DNA of 60,132 bases, from NCBI GenBank assembly GCA_018365265.1, contig JAGZKI010000003.1:1-60132 (forward strand), given 5' to 3'. The translations under genes were made by a program, and so were the position numbers. Below the pieces are notes generated by a model. The model did not search any database. It worked only from the letters and a program-made list of their open reading frames with translations, and had not been told where the DNA came from. This DNA comes from Streptococcus parasanguinis. GTDB lineage: Bacteria; Bacillota; Bacilli; Lactobacillales; Streptococcaceae. Positions 1-7,895 of this stretch are shown here, one piece after another. Every line of letters begins with the position of its first letter. Position 1 is the first letter of the stretch.

Positions 1-1
1 A

Positions 2-361
2 TTATTTACCAAGTTTTGCTTTAGCTGCATCTGCAAGAGCTGTGAAAGCTGCTGCATCGTTAACAGCCAAGTCAGCAAGCATTTTACGGTTAACTTCGAT
101 CTCAGCCAATTTCAAACCATGCATCAATTGTGAGTATGAAAGTCCGTTCAAACGAGCTGCCGCATTGATACGTGTGATCCATAATTTACGGAAGTCACGT
201 TTCTTTTGACGACGGTCACGGTATGCATAGTAGTAAGAGTTCATTACTTGTTCTTTTGCAGTACGGAACAAGATATGTTTAGCTCCATAGTAACCTTTAG
301 CTAATTTAAGAATACGTTTACGACGTTTGCGTGATACAACGCCACCTTTAACACGTGCCAT
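2..361 (-). CDS. rplT: 50S ribosomal protein L20
   Basis: L20 binds 23S rRNA early in large-subunit assembly. The 119-residue product has the family's usual length, a very basic N-terminus ([18 protein letters not shown] near residues 9-26) and the conserved [18 protein letters not shown] stretch near residues 60-77. A GGAGG ribosome site lies 8 nt before the ATG. It is the third gene of infC-rpmI-rplT, 49 nt after rpmI. In Firmicutes L20 represses this operon through its leader (established knowledge), which fits the leader described at 1167-1323. The stop codon is at the window edge, so the operon end is not visible. Confidence 0.97.
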
Positions 362-410
362 TTATATTTCCTCCAATATTTCCTAGAATTCTTTACTTAC
401 GAATACGCGA

Positions 411-611
411 TTATTTCAAGCGAGTAAGCATTGCTTTGATACGTTTGAAATCTCCTGCATGCACCATAGATGCTTTACGAAGATGACGACGTTGTTTCTT
501 AGTTTTTCCGTGGAAACGGTGAGAAGTGTAAGCACGGAAACGTTTAAGTCCACCAGAACCTGTACGTTTGAAACGTTTAGCTGATGCGCGGTGTGTTTTT
601 TGTTTTGGCAT
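411..611 (-). CDS. rpmI: 50S ribosomal protein L35
   Basis: L35 is a small basic protein of the large ribosomal subunit. The 66-residue product starts MPKQKTHRASAKRFKRTGSG and ends with KAMLTRLK, the normal length and organisation for L35. A GGAG site precedes the ATG. The gene sits 33 nt after infC and 49 nt before rplT, so it is translated from the same autoregulated transcript. Confidence 0.97.
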   Translation of the reverse strand: MPKQKTHRASAKRFKRTGSGGLKRFRAYTSHRFHGKTKKQRRHLRKASMVHAGDFKRIKAMLTRLK

Positions 612-644
612 GATATTTTCTCCTTTTTTTAACTTTCTGACAGA

Positions 645-1166
645 TTATTTCTTGTCAGTTGCTGGCGCCAATTGCATAAACATTTGACGTCCATCCATCT
701 TAGCTCGTTGTTCGATGATCGCCACATCTTGTGTCGCTTCAGCGAAGTCGGCTAAAACTTTAGCACCAATCTCTTTGTGGGTAATCATACGACCCTTAAA
801 GCGAATGGATACCTTCACTTTATTTCCTTTTTCAAGGAATTTGCGAGCATTGCGAAGTTTTGTATCGAAATCACCCTTGTCAATCACTGGGCTCAAACGA
901 ACTTCTTTCACGGTCACAACGCTTTGTTTTTTGCGTTGTTCTTTTTGCTTCTTCTGATACTCAAATTTGAACTTACCGTAGTCCATAATTTTCGCAACAG
1001 GAGGTTTAGCTTGAGGTTGAATGAGAACCAAGTCAACATTAGCATCGTCCGCAAGTGCTTGCGCTTCGCTAAGTGGTTTGATACCCAATTGCTCACCTTC
1101 AAGACCGATTAAGCGAACTTCACGTACACGAATTTCATCATTGATGAATAAGTCTTGCTTTGCTAT
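645..1166 (-). CDS. infC: Translation initiation factor IF-3, probable ATA start
   Basis: IF-3 binds the 30S subunit, checks the start codon and start tRNA, and prevents premature 70S joining. The core includes NDEIRVREVRLIGLEGEQLG, the AKIMDYGKFKFEYQKKQKE linker region and KMDGRQMFMQLAP near the C-terminus. Start choice: AAGAGGTG at 1173-1180 is 6 nt upstream of an in-frame ATA at 1164-1166, giving 173 residues. The in-frame GTG at 1173-1175 lies inside that Shine-Dalgarno sequence, and the ATG at 1215-1217 lies inside an attenuator hairpin. infC is known to use rare starts (AUU) for autoregulation, so ATA is plausible. Annotation pipelines would probably use the GTG (176 residues). The gene identity is certain; the start is inference. 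Confidence 0.95.
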   Translation of the reverse strand: MAKQDLFINDEIRVREVRLIGLEGEQLGIKPLSEAQALADDANVDLVLIQPQAKPPVAKIMDYGKFKFEYQKKQKEQRKKQSVVTVKEVRLSPVIDKGDFDTKLRNARKFLEKGNKVKVSIRFKGRMITHKEIGAKVLADFAEATQDVAIIEQRAKMDGRQMFMQLAPATDKK

Positions 1167-1323
1167 GGTTTTCACCTCTTTTTTATTATTCGAGAAAAAC
1201 AAAGAACGGACCTGCAAAACAGGCCCGAACTACATGATGTATTTCATTACTGAAACTTGATCCGTAGGGGCCAGGCAACTTGCGTCACAAGGCGAGAAGT
1301 TCTCACTTCTGCTTTTCTCAACT
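1167..1323 (-). promoter_or_regulatory. infC operon leader, probable L20-type attenuation leader
   Basis: From the promoter at 1329-1357 the transcript would begin near 1322, giving a leader of about 155 nt before infC. It contains small hairpins (GAAGT/ACTTC and CTTG/CAAG arms) and then a terminator hairpin at 1207-1227. The GGCCCC at 1267-1272 can pair with the GGGCC in the left arm of that terminator, which offers an antiterminator. L20 control of infC-rpmI-rplT by leader attenuation is established in Bacillus; the assignment here is by position and structure. Confidence 0.65.
1195..1227 (-). terminator. Attenuator terminator in the infC leader
   Basis: On the minus strand CGGGCCTG and CAGGTCCG form an 8-bp stem (one G-T pair) around a 5-nt loop, followed by TTCTTTGTTTTT. 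It lies between the operon promoter and the infC ribosome site, so it would stop transcription before the coding region unless disrupted. Confidence 0.7.
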
Positions 1324-1328
1324 TTTAT

Positions 1329-1357
1329 ATAATATCAAGTTTTTTATTCTTTGTCAA
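1329..1357 (-). promoter_or_regulatory. Promoter of infC-rpmI-rplT
   Basis: TTGACA (1352-1357) and TATTAT (1329-1334) are separated by exactly 17 nt on the minus strand. The boxes overlap the last codons and stop of cmk, so the translation-factor operon has its own start site although cmk lies close upstream. Confidence 0.75.
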
Positions 1358-2024
1358 GAAGTTTTTTTGCTTTTTCTTCAATAAAGGCAACAACGTCTGC
1401 AATTCCAACACCCGTTGTGTCAAAATGAATGGCATCAGCTGCAGGTTTCAAAGGAGAAACGGCACGGTGGCTGTCCTTATAGTCCCGCTCAGCGATTTCT
1501 TTTTTCAACAATTCAAGATCCGCTGTGATGCCCTTTTCAACATTTTCCTTATAGCGACGTTCTGCCCGCTCCTCAACCGAAGCAACCAAAAAGATCTTCA
1601 ACTCTGCATGTGGAAGGACGACTGTCCCAATATCGCGTCCATCCATAACGATGCCCCCCTCTGCTGCAATTTCTTGCTGTAGAGTGACAAGTTTTTCACG
1701 GATCGGCGCAAGCGCTGCAACCCATGAAACATTGTTGGTCACTTGGTTATCGCGAATTGGGTGGGTAATATCCACATCTGCTACAAAGACAAGCTGCTCT
1801 CCTTCTTCTGAACGACCGAAACTAATTGGATACTGATCTAAAAGGGCTAAGAGGTCATCAACCTGTTCAGCTGTCAGATTATTTTGCAAAGCTAGATATG
1901 TCGCTGCACGATACATAGCCCCCGTATCTAGATACGTATAGCCTAGATCCTTGGCAATGATCTTTGCAACTGTGGACTTTCCACTAGAAGCCGGTCCATC
2001 AATGGCAATTTGAATTTGTTTCAT
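1344..2024 (-). CDS. cmk: Cytidylate kinase
   Basis: Phosphorylates CMP and dCMP with ATP in pyrimidine nucleotide metabolism; cytosolic. The 226-residue protein has the P-loop GPASSGKST at residues 10-18, DTGAMYRA at 33-40 and MDGRDIGT at 127-134, all typical of bacterial Cmk. It starts 14 nt after the LysM gene and is probably co-transcribed with it. The promoter of the downstream infC operon is embedded in its 3' end. Confidence 0.96.
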   Translation of the reverse strand: MKQIQIAIDGPASSGKSTVAKIIAKDLGYTYLDTGAMYRAATYLALQNNLTAEQVDDLLALLDQYPISFGRSEEGEQLVFVADVDITHPIRDNQVTNNVSWVAALAPIREKLVTLQQEIAAEGGIVMDGRDIGTVVLPHAELKIFLVASVEERAERRYKENVEKGITADLELLKKEIAERDYKDSHRAVSPLKPAADAIHFDTTGVGIADVVAFIEEKAKKLLDKE

Positions 2025-2038
2025 GCTATCCTCAACTC

Positions 2039-2494
2039 CTACTGAATCTTAACGACATCACCAGGATTGGCATACCATGATCCTGTAGACATGTGAGATG
2101 GATTTAACTGTTCCAATTGGGCAATGGAAATACCAGCACGCGCAGCAATCGCTGCTTCCCCTTCACCTGCTTGAACAGTGATCGTACCTTCTTCAGAGTT
2201 CTCATCTTTTGAACTATCGTCTTTAGCCGCTTGGTCAGTTTGTGCTGCAGGGGCTGATGATTTCTGTTCAACCTTAGTCTCTCCATTGTAGAAACCAGAC
2301 ATTTGTTTTGATTTATTGCTGCCACCTGTTGAAAGGAAAATTAACAAGCAGACCATCGCCACTACTACTACAAAGAAAATAATGGCTAAAATCGTCAATA
2401 GACGATCTGCCTTGATTCCGTTTAACTTACTCGTTCTTTTCAATGTTTCTTCTCCATCATCGTAAATATCTTCTTCCCATGGTTCTTTTGCCAT
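2039..2494 (-). CDS. LysM-domain membrane protein
   Basis: The product is 151 residues: an acidic N-terminus (MAKEPWEEDIYDDGEE), one membrane segment near residues 31-55, a polar linker rich in Q, S, D and E, and a C-terminal LysM-like domain from about residue 103 (ITVQAGEGEAAIAARAGISI, ending GDVVKIQ). This suggests an anchored protein with an outside peptidoglycan-binding domain. The start is set by AAGGAGG at 2500-2506, 5 nt before the ATG; an upstream in-frame ATG at 2527 lacks such a site. It lies just before cmk on the same strand. Exact role unknown. Confidence 0.85.
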   Translation of the reverse strand: MAKEPWEEDIYDDGEETLKRTSKLNGIKADRLLTILAIIFFVVVVAMVCLLIFLSTGGSNKSKQMSGFYNGETKVEQKSSAPAAQTDQAAKDDSSKDENSEEGTITVQAGEGEAAIAARAGISIAQLEQLNPSHMSTGSWYANPGDVVKIQ

Positions 2495-2504
2495 GACTTC
2501 CTCC

Positions 2505-2533
2505 TTGTTTTTTCTCGTAAAAATCATTACAAT
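2505..2533 (+). promoter_or_regulatory. Ferredoxin promoter, possibly giving a leaderless mRNA
   Basis: TTGTTT (2505-2510), a 17-nt spacer and TACAAT (2528-2533) lie directly before the ferredoxin ATG at 2540. Only 6 nt separate the -10 box from the start codon, so the expected start of transcription coincides with the ATG. Confidence 0.6.
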
Positions 2534-2539
2534 AGAAGT

Positions 2540-2740
2540 ATGAAAGTTACGTTAATTCCAGATCGTTGCATCGCTTGCGGTCTCTGTCAGACCTATTCTG
2601 AATTATTTGATTACCATGACAATGGCATCGTTAAATTTGCTGCTGAAGAGGACGACCTCCTCGAAAAGGAAGTCCCTGTCACAAACGATGTTCTCGAGGC
2701 TATTAAAGAATGCCCCACTCATGCTCTCTTAAAAGATTAA
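2540..2740 (+). CDS. Single-cluster 4Fe-4S ferredoxin
   Basis: A 66-residue electron carrier. Cys10, Cys13 and Cys16 (CIACGLC) and Cys58 in ECPTHAL form a CxxCxxC...CP binding set for one 4Fe-4S cluster. It is divergent from the LysM-cmk genes with a 45-nt gap. No Shine-Dalgarno sequence precedes the ATG; a -10 box sits 6 nt upstream. An intrinsic terminator overlaps its last codons. The redox partner is not visible in the window. Confidence 0.92.
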   Translation: MKVTLIPDRCIACGLCQTYSELFDYHDNGIVKFAAEEDDLLEKEVPVTNDVLEAIKECPTHALLKD

Positions 2741-2755
2741 GAGGGCTTTTTATTT
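2723..2755 (+). terminator. Terminator of the ferredoxin gene
   Basis: GCTCTCTT (2723-2730) pairs with AAGAGGGC (2739-2746), followed by TTTTTATTTG. It overlaps the ferredoxin stop and the stop of the convergent EbsA-like gene. Confidence 0.75.
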
Positions 2756-3226
2756 GTTTGCATAATACATCTCGTAGTAATCCACATGGATGAAATTGTC
2801 CGTCAGGATTACTTCTCCCTTAAAATAAGGATTTAAGGCAAGTGCATTGATAAAGTATTTTTTCGGCCATTTACGCATACAGAATGTCCGACTGCGCGAT
2901 CCATCATTAAATATGAGCTTGATCGATTTCTTATTTACTTCGACCTTTTCGATCGAATTAATCTTCACCTTGATTGGAGTAAAAGGATTAGCTGTAATAA
3001 TCCGCAAGATCCCATCCTCATAGATCGTGAAGTAACGATGGACCCCAATCGCGAGCAAGACCATAAATAAAAAGAACGAAAACAAAACTAGCGTTGGCAC
3101 ACTAGAGCTCTCATACATCAAGGCCAGTCCAATAAAGACCGGAATCACTGCAATGGACCAATAAGTCACAAGAATGGATAAGTCCGGTTGCCAATGATAA
3201 TGGACCTTTCCGAATATCTTAATCAT
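2750..3226 (-). CDS. EbsA-like membrane protein
   Basis: The 158-residue protein has two hydrophobic segments (near residues 18-40 and 45-65) and a soluble C-terminal half rich in beta-prone and basic stretches. I recall the start MIKIFGKVHYHWQPDLS as typical of the streptococcal EbsA family, a name from an enterococcal surface-component gene whose biochemical role is unclear. GGGGGT lies about 7 nt before the second in-frame ATG (3226), so I prefer it over the ATG at 3232. It converges on the ferredoxin gene. Family assignment is from memory. Confidence 0.65.
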   Translation of the reverse strand: MIKIFGKVHYHWQPDLSILVTYWSIAVIPVFIGLALMYESSSVPTLVLFSFFLFMVLLAIGVHRYFTIYEDGILRIITANPFTPIKVKINSIEKVEVNKKSIKLIFNDGSRSRTFCMRKWPKKYFINALALNPYFKGEVILTDNFIHVDYYEMYYANK

Positions 3227-3261
3227 GAGCATACCCCCATCTAATAGTTTAGCATAAAAAA

Positions 3262-3322
3262 CAAAAAAAAGGGAGCCAGACAGCCAAAATCACAAAGATT
3301 TTTAACTTCTAGCGCTCCTTTT
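3262..3322 (-). terminator. Probable terminator of the rgp downstream unit
   Basis: On the minus strand AAAAGGAGC (around the stop of the GacH-like gene) can pair with GGCTCCCTTTT about 40 nt later, followed by a run of T. The loop is long, so the exact fold is uncertain, but the T-run and position fit the end of the polysaccharide operon. Confidence 0.5.
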
Positions 3323-5825
3323 AATTGGATTTGTTGGTTGGGACTTTAAAGAAATCTTTAGAAAGGTAACCTTTCCCACTAATCAGGTCGTATTCAACCA
3401 TTTTCAAATCCTCTGCAATTTCTTGCGCTTCTCCTTCTAAGGCCTTTTTATCGACACTTGCTTTTTTCAGCACTTCTGTCAACAAAGCATAGTAAGGTGA
3501 AACTTTTGAATTGGTCTGTTCAAAGACCATAGCAGAGAAATCACTTGAGTTAACCAAAGGATAGTTCAATTTCGGTGCATCAAAATTACTCCAAATAAAG
3601 TAGTCTGTCTGATACTGACTCTCCGGATTATTCTTAAAGGCCGACTCAGGATAGAGACCTGGTAAGTGATCTCCATAGAATACCACTGTAATCTTCTTAT
3701 CTATTTTAGAAAGACTTTCCAGGAAGGATTGGGTTGCGGTGTCGGTTTGTGAAAGCATTCTCACATACGATGATAAAGATTTGTTTTGTCCATCCGAAAA
3801 TCCTGGATAACTCGCACTCATATCTATAGGATTCAGTTCCGTCCACGGAGTATGGTTCTGCATTGTAATCACAGAGAAAAATTGACTATTCTTATTTAGA
3901 TTTTCTTCAATTAAATGATAAGTTGAATCATCACTATAATTCCCACCAACATTATATCCTTTATTTCCTTTGTTTCCATAATGTATAAATTTATTAAATT
4001 TTAAATTCCCATATATTACATTTCTTGAATAATTACTAGGACTTGCAATATGAATAACATCCCGATTCTTAGGTTCAAAATAATTACTTATAGATGGAAA
4101 ATATTTCATATTAGGTGCTACTTGAGTATATAGAATAGAAATGCTTGGAGAAAGGTTGTACATTGGCAATCCTGTTAACGTTTGAAATTCCATATTAGCA
4201 GTCCCACCTCCATACCCATCAGATTTCATCAATCCACTAGTTGTTCTGCTCTTGATTCCTTGAATTTTAGGAATTGGATTTGATGAAACTTGAACTTTTT
4301 CTATTCTTGATGGATCTGAAAAACTTTCACTTAATACATAAATTACAGTTTGTTCATTGATGAATTGATTTCGATATTTATTTATTTCTTCTGATTTTAA
4401 ATGGTACTTTTCTTCAATCTTTTTAATAGAAGTTTTACTGTACTTTTCAGGTTTATGCATAATATCGGATGTCATCTGAGAAAACCATACATAGCTATTT
4501 GATTTCATTTGCGCATTAACTGTATTTCCAAACCATGCAATATCATACCGATTATTTAAGTTTGCTAATACTGGAATATGTTCACTCATTTTACCATCTT
4601 GCCTATTTTTAAAGGAATAGTAGACAGTAGTAAAGAAAAATAGAATAAAAAGAATTGTTACAAATCTAACCAGTTGTGCTTTAAATATTTTACCATAAAG
4701 AATTATATCTTTAAAAAACCAATAAATAAATGAAAAGAAAACTATTAATACAAAAACATATAAATAAGAACTTGATCCAACAAATCCTAAAAGCGATCCT
4801 GGATTTTTCAACCAACTTAAATCACTTGGTAACAATGGTTCTTGGCGGAACTGATATTTTAAATAACTTGAAATTGAAATTCCAATAATAAGCAATACAT
4901 TTATGATGGTAGTCAACAGATACTCGTTGATAATAGAGTAAAGAAACAAAAACACAGCAAAAAAAATGCTAATTTGAAACAGTGTAGCCCCCGGAAAAAT
5001 ATGTTTTTCCATTACGATTACATCTGTTCGTATACTATATTGAAGAAAATAATTTAATAGTATAGAAAAAACAACACTCGTAAGAACCACCAAGCCAAAT
5101 CCCGGTTTATTATTTTCTAATTCATTTATCCCTTTTACAATATAACAAGAAATAAAGAAAAAAATGATAACCAAAGTTAAAATCAGTTTATCTAGTTCTA
5201 TTAAAGTAGGAGTCGTGAGTTTTATAATATTATTTTCAAGAAATTGAGTAATGAAATTACTCCCCATTACCGCGTTAAAAAATTTACTATCAGTAAAACA
5301 AAAAGCTGTTAAAGAAAATGCATAGAAAATAGATGTATATATTTCTCGATCATTCGAAATTGGAATTAGATATTTTTCAAAAAATGGGAAAAATACAGAA
5401 ATCAAATAATGATAGACAAAAGCAAATATAAAAATTAAAGCAATATAAAATATGAAATCTGTTTGAAGAAAAGAGGATTGCAAGCTCTTAAAAAAATTAA
5501 ACTGTTTTTCATTTACTCTTAGACTAGCATCAAGTATATATGAAAATAATAAATACAATACATAGATCACTCCAAATTTAATAAAAAATTTCTTACTCCA
5601 AATTTTTGATAATATCATTCCCAAATAGATACTAGAAATACCGATTAATAATATTGAACTATTAAAATAAGGAACCTCTTGCATACGATAATGTGACTTG
5701 ACTGTAAACTGCATATTAATAACATTTAAAATTAATAATGCAAACGCAAGAGAGAATAGAATAATTTTTAAAATACGTTTTTTAAGATAGTTATTATAAA
5801 AGCTATAAATCTTCTTTAAATCCAT
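3321..5825 (-). CDS. GacH/SccH-like glycerol-phosphate transferase (LtaS-type)
   Basis: An 834-residue membrane enzyme of the lipoteichoic acid synthase/sulfatase family. About ten to twelve membrane segments fill residues 15-405; the rest is an extracellular alkaline-phosphatase-like domain. Visible catalytic elements are Glu500 in YVLSESFSDP, Thr542 in GGGTANMEF (the expected nucleophile), QNHTPW near 656-661 and YGDHLPG at 717-723. In group A streptococci GacH adds glycerol phosphate from phosphatidylglycerol to side chains of the rhamnose polysaccharide, and its place as last gene of this locus fits. Its ATG overlaps the preceding stop in TAATG. A lipoteichoic acid role is less likely in this context. 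Confidence 0.82.
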   Translation of the reverse strand: MDLKKIYSFYNNYLKKRILKIILFSLAFALLILNVINMQFTVKSHYRMQEVPYFNSSILLIGISSIYLGMILSKIWSKKFFIKFGVIYVLYLLFSYILDASLRVNEKQFNFFKSLQSSFLQTDFIFYIALIFIFAFVYHYLISVFFPFFEKYLIPISNDREIYTSIFYAFSLTAFCFTDSKFFNAVMGSNFITQFLENNIIKLTTPTLIELDKLILTLVIIFFFISCYIVKGINELENNKPGFGLVVLTSVVFSILLNYFLQYSIRTDVIVMEKHIFPGATLFQISIFFAVFLFLYSIINEYLLTTIINVLLIIGISISSYLKYQFRQEPLLPSDLSWLKNPGSLLGFVGSSSYLYVFVLIVFFSFIYWFFKDIILYGKIFKAQLVRFVTILFILFFFTTVYYSFKNRQDGKMSEHIPVLANLNNRYDIAWFGNTVNAQMKSNSYVWFSQMTSDIMHKPEKYSKTSIKKIEEKYHLKSEEINKYRNQFINEQTVIYVLSESFSDPSRIEKVQVSSNPIPKIQGIKSRTTSGLMKSDGYGGGTANMEFQTLTGLPMYNLSPSISILYTQVAPNMKYFPSISNYFEPKNRDVIHIASPSNYSRNVIYGNLKFNKFIHYGNKGNKGYNVGGNYSDDSTYHLIEENLNKNSQFFSVITMQNHTPWTELNPIDMSASYPGFSDGQNKSLSSYVRMLSQTDTATQSFLESLSKIDKKITVVFYGDHLPGLYPESAFKNNPESQYQTDYFIWSNFDAPKLNYPLVNSSDFSAMVFEQTNSKVSPYYALLTEVLKKASVDKKALEGEAQEIAEDLKMVEYDLISGKGYLSKDFFKVPTNKSN

Positions 5826-6694
5826 TATCCCTTTCTTCCTAGTGTTCTTTTAATTTTATTTCGAACTTTTTTTAATAAAGTATATTTTTCTGTTTGTTCA
5901 TTTTCAACAGAAGAAAATTCTATTGACGAATAGACACTATTTAAGATATCAATGGGAAATTCTGTAACTTCTCTTATTTGATTTTTTAACTGGTCAGCTT
6001 GAAGAGGATGCGCCTGAATTGCTTTAACTTTTAAAACTGGAACGCGATGTTCTAATATTTTAAAAGGTTTATAGTAAGAAAAATCAGGATGAAGCATCCC
6101 TTCAGACTGTTCGTTCAAAGTATTAAAAACAACTTTATAATTGAAGCCTGATTTTTTTAGTTTAGATGTCAATTTGGTTTCATAGTTATCAATTACTTGT
6201 CTAACATTTTCAAAATTTTTTATACTCGTCCAAAATTTTTGAAAAACTTTAGATGATACTACCGCTTGAGAATAAGACACAAAGTAACTTTGCACATGTT
6301 CTCGAAAATACTTCGTTTTTTTAAAGTTTGTCATTCCCCAAAAATCACAATCGATAGTTGACTCAAATGATCTAAAATAAGGTTCCAATGGCCAAAGAGG
6401 ACCTATACATGTATCATTCATCAATGTCACAGAATCATACTTTTCCAAATGATCAAAACCAACGTATTTCATTCCATCTCGCCAAGCTGCAAAATCAAAT
6501 CCGATATTTTCTCTTTGAATAATTTCAAATATTCCAATCATTTTCAATTTTTCTATGTGATTCTGATCTAAATGACTGTTGGATATGAAAATTACTCGAG
6601 AAAAAAGTGGTCTTATTTGTTCCAATTGGTAAAGAACATGGCCACTTAGTTCGTCTGATTTATTGTAGTGAATATAAAAAAGAATTCTATTCAT
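5825..6694 (-). CDS. RgpF-domain rhamnan synthesis protein (short form)
   Basis: The 289-residue protein begins MNRILFYIHYNKSDELSGHV and carries the rhamnan-synthesis F domain signature: NIGFDFAAWRDGMKYVG, LMNDTCIGP, DFWGMTN and FREHVQSYFVSYS. It probably acts as a cytoplasmic rhamnosyltransferase extending the rhamnan. As I recall, the S. mutans RgpF is about twice as long, so this is a one-domain version; a related domain is fused inside the 13419-16379 product. ATG at 6694 is preferred over TTG at 6700 because GGGAG lies about 10 nt before it; it overlaps the rgpD stop by 8 nt. Confidence 0.78.
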   Translation of the reverse strand: MNRILFYIHYNKSDELSGHVLYQLEQIRPLFSRVIFISNSHLDQNHIEKLKMIGIFEIIQRENIGFDFAAWRDGMKYVGFDHLEKYDSVTLMNDTCIGPLWPLEPYFRSFESTIDCDFWGMTNFKKTKYFREHVQSYFVSYSQAVVSSKVFQKFWTSIKNFENVRQVIDNYETKLTSKLKKSGFNYKVVFNTLNEQSEGMLHPDFSYYKPFKILEHRVPVLKVKAIQAHPLQADQLKNQIREVTEFPIDILNSVYSSIEFSSVENEQTEKYTLLKKVRNKIKRTLGRKG

Positions 6695-7895
6695 TGACAA
6701 TAGTCTCCCAATTACCGTTTCTCTGTACTAAACCTGTAGCAGAGTCTTTAGCCGATATATCATTATCTGAAATATCAGTCCGATTGATTAAAATCACGGG
6801 GGCATTGTCACCTTTAGCAAATGCCAGCATTGTATTAGTATTATCTCTTACAGAAACCTGTAATTTCACTTTTATATCATTTAGGCAAGACAAACTACAT
6901 GAGTAACGAAATCTTTTGTTACCACATCCCTTAGTCATAACATCCAAGGAATTATCATTATAGATCCAAAGACCTCGATCAATCTCCGTCAGTGAAAATG
7001 CAATATAGGTTTGTATATCTTGATTGACATCATAAGAAATCTCAAACTCTATTGGAGCCTCAGGTTGAGTCATCTTATCTGAAAGCAGTTTTACACTTAA
7101 ATTGGTGACTGCTTCATGCTCTATTGTTACATCATCATTAGAAACTGTTTGGCTGGCTGCATTATCATAACTATATTGGTTCGCGACTTCATCAGGATCA
7201 CCAACTACTTTGACAAGACCATTTTCAATTAGTACTGCCTTATTACAATATTTCTTAACCGCATTCATATCATGAGTGACAAGAATAGTAGTTTTTCCTG
7301 ACTTTTTACGCTCCATAAAGTAATCATTACATTTACGCTGGAAGGCCTCGTCTCCTACTGCAAGGACCTCATCCAAAATCAAGATATCCCCTTGAGCCTT
7401 AATGGCAACTGAAAAGGCTAAGCGAACCTGCATCCCTGATGAGTAGTTCTTAAGCTTTTGGTTCATGAATTCATGCAACTCAGCAAAGTCTACGATATCA
7501 TCGTACATGGCATCAATTTCAGCTGTCGAGAAGCCCAGCATAGCTCCATTCATATAGACATTTTCACGGCCTGTCAGTTCTGGATTAAAGCCCACTCCAA
7601 GCTCAATAAAAGACACCAGTTTTCCATCGATGGTGACGGTACCTTTTTCCGGTACATAAATTTCTGAAATAATTTTTAAAAGAGTCGATTTCCCAGAACC
7701 ATTTCGACCGACAATACCATAAAAATCTCCTTTTTGGACTTCAAAGGAAATATCACGTAGAACTTCTTGCTTTTTATAACCTTTAATTCCTTTAAAACGG
7801 TTCACTAGTGTTGTGCGTAAACTTTGAGTTGACTCTGTTGGTAACTTAAAAAATTTACTTACATGGTCTACCTTAACTGCTACATTACTTGACAT
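6687..7895 (-). CDS. rgpD: Polysaccharide ABC exporter, ATP-binding subunit
   Basis: The 402-residue cytoplasmic ATPase powers export of lipid-linked rhamnan with the permease encoded just upstream. Walker A is GRNGSGKST at 63-71, the signature YSSGMQVRL at 151-159 and Walker B DILILDEVL at 170-178. A C-terminal extension of about 160 residues beyond the ATPase resembles the Wzt carbohydrate-binding domain class. The ATG overlaps the rgpC stop in TAATG, with GGAG 8 nt before it. Confidence 0.9.
   Translation of the reverse strand: MSSNVAVKVDHVSKFFKLPTESTQSLRTTLVNRFKGIKGYKKQEVLRDISFEVQKGDFYGIVGRNGSGKSTLLKIISEIYVPEKGTVTIDGKLVSFIELGVGFNPELTGRENVYMNGAMLGFSTAEIDAMYDDIVDFAELHEFMNQKLKNYSSGMQVRLAFSVAIKAQGDILILDEVLAVGDEAFQRKCNDYFMERKKSGKTTILVTHDMNAVKKYCNKAVLIENGLVKVVGDPDEVANQYSYDNAASQTVSNDDVTIEHEAVTNLSVKLLSDKMTQPEAPIEFEISYDVNQDIQTYIAFSLTEIDRGLWIYNDNSLDVMTKGCGNKRFRYSCSLSCLNDIKVKLQVSVRDNTNTMLAFAKGDNAPVILINRTDISDNDISAKDSATGLVQRNGNWETIVNE

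Noticed and set aside
1215..1217. ATG start giving a 190-residue IF-3
   Set aside because: The ATG lies in the loop and arm of the attenuator hairpin, lacks a ribosome site, and adds an N-terminal extension not expected in IF-3.
1257..1682. 141-codon plus-strand frame opposite cmk and the infC leader
   Set aside because: Shadow of cmk; crosses the infC promoter and has no ribosome site.
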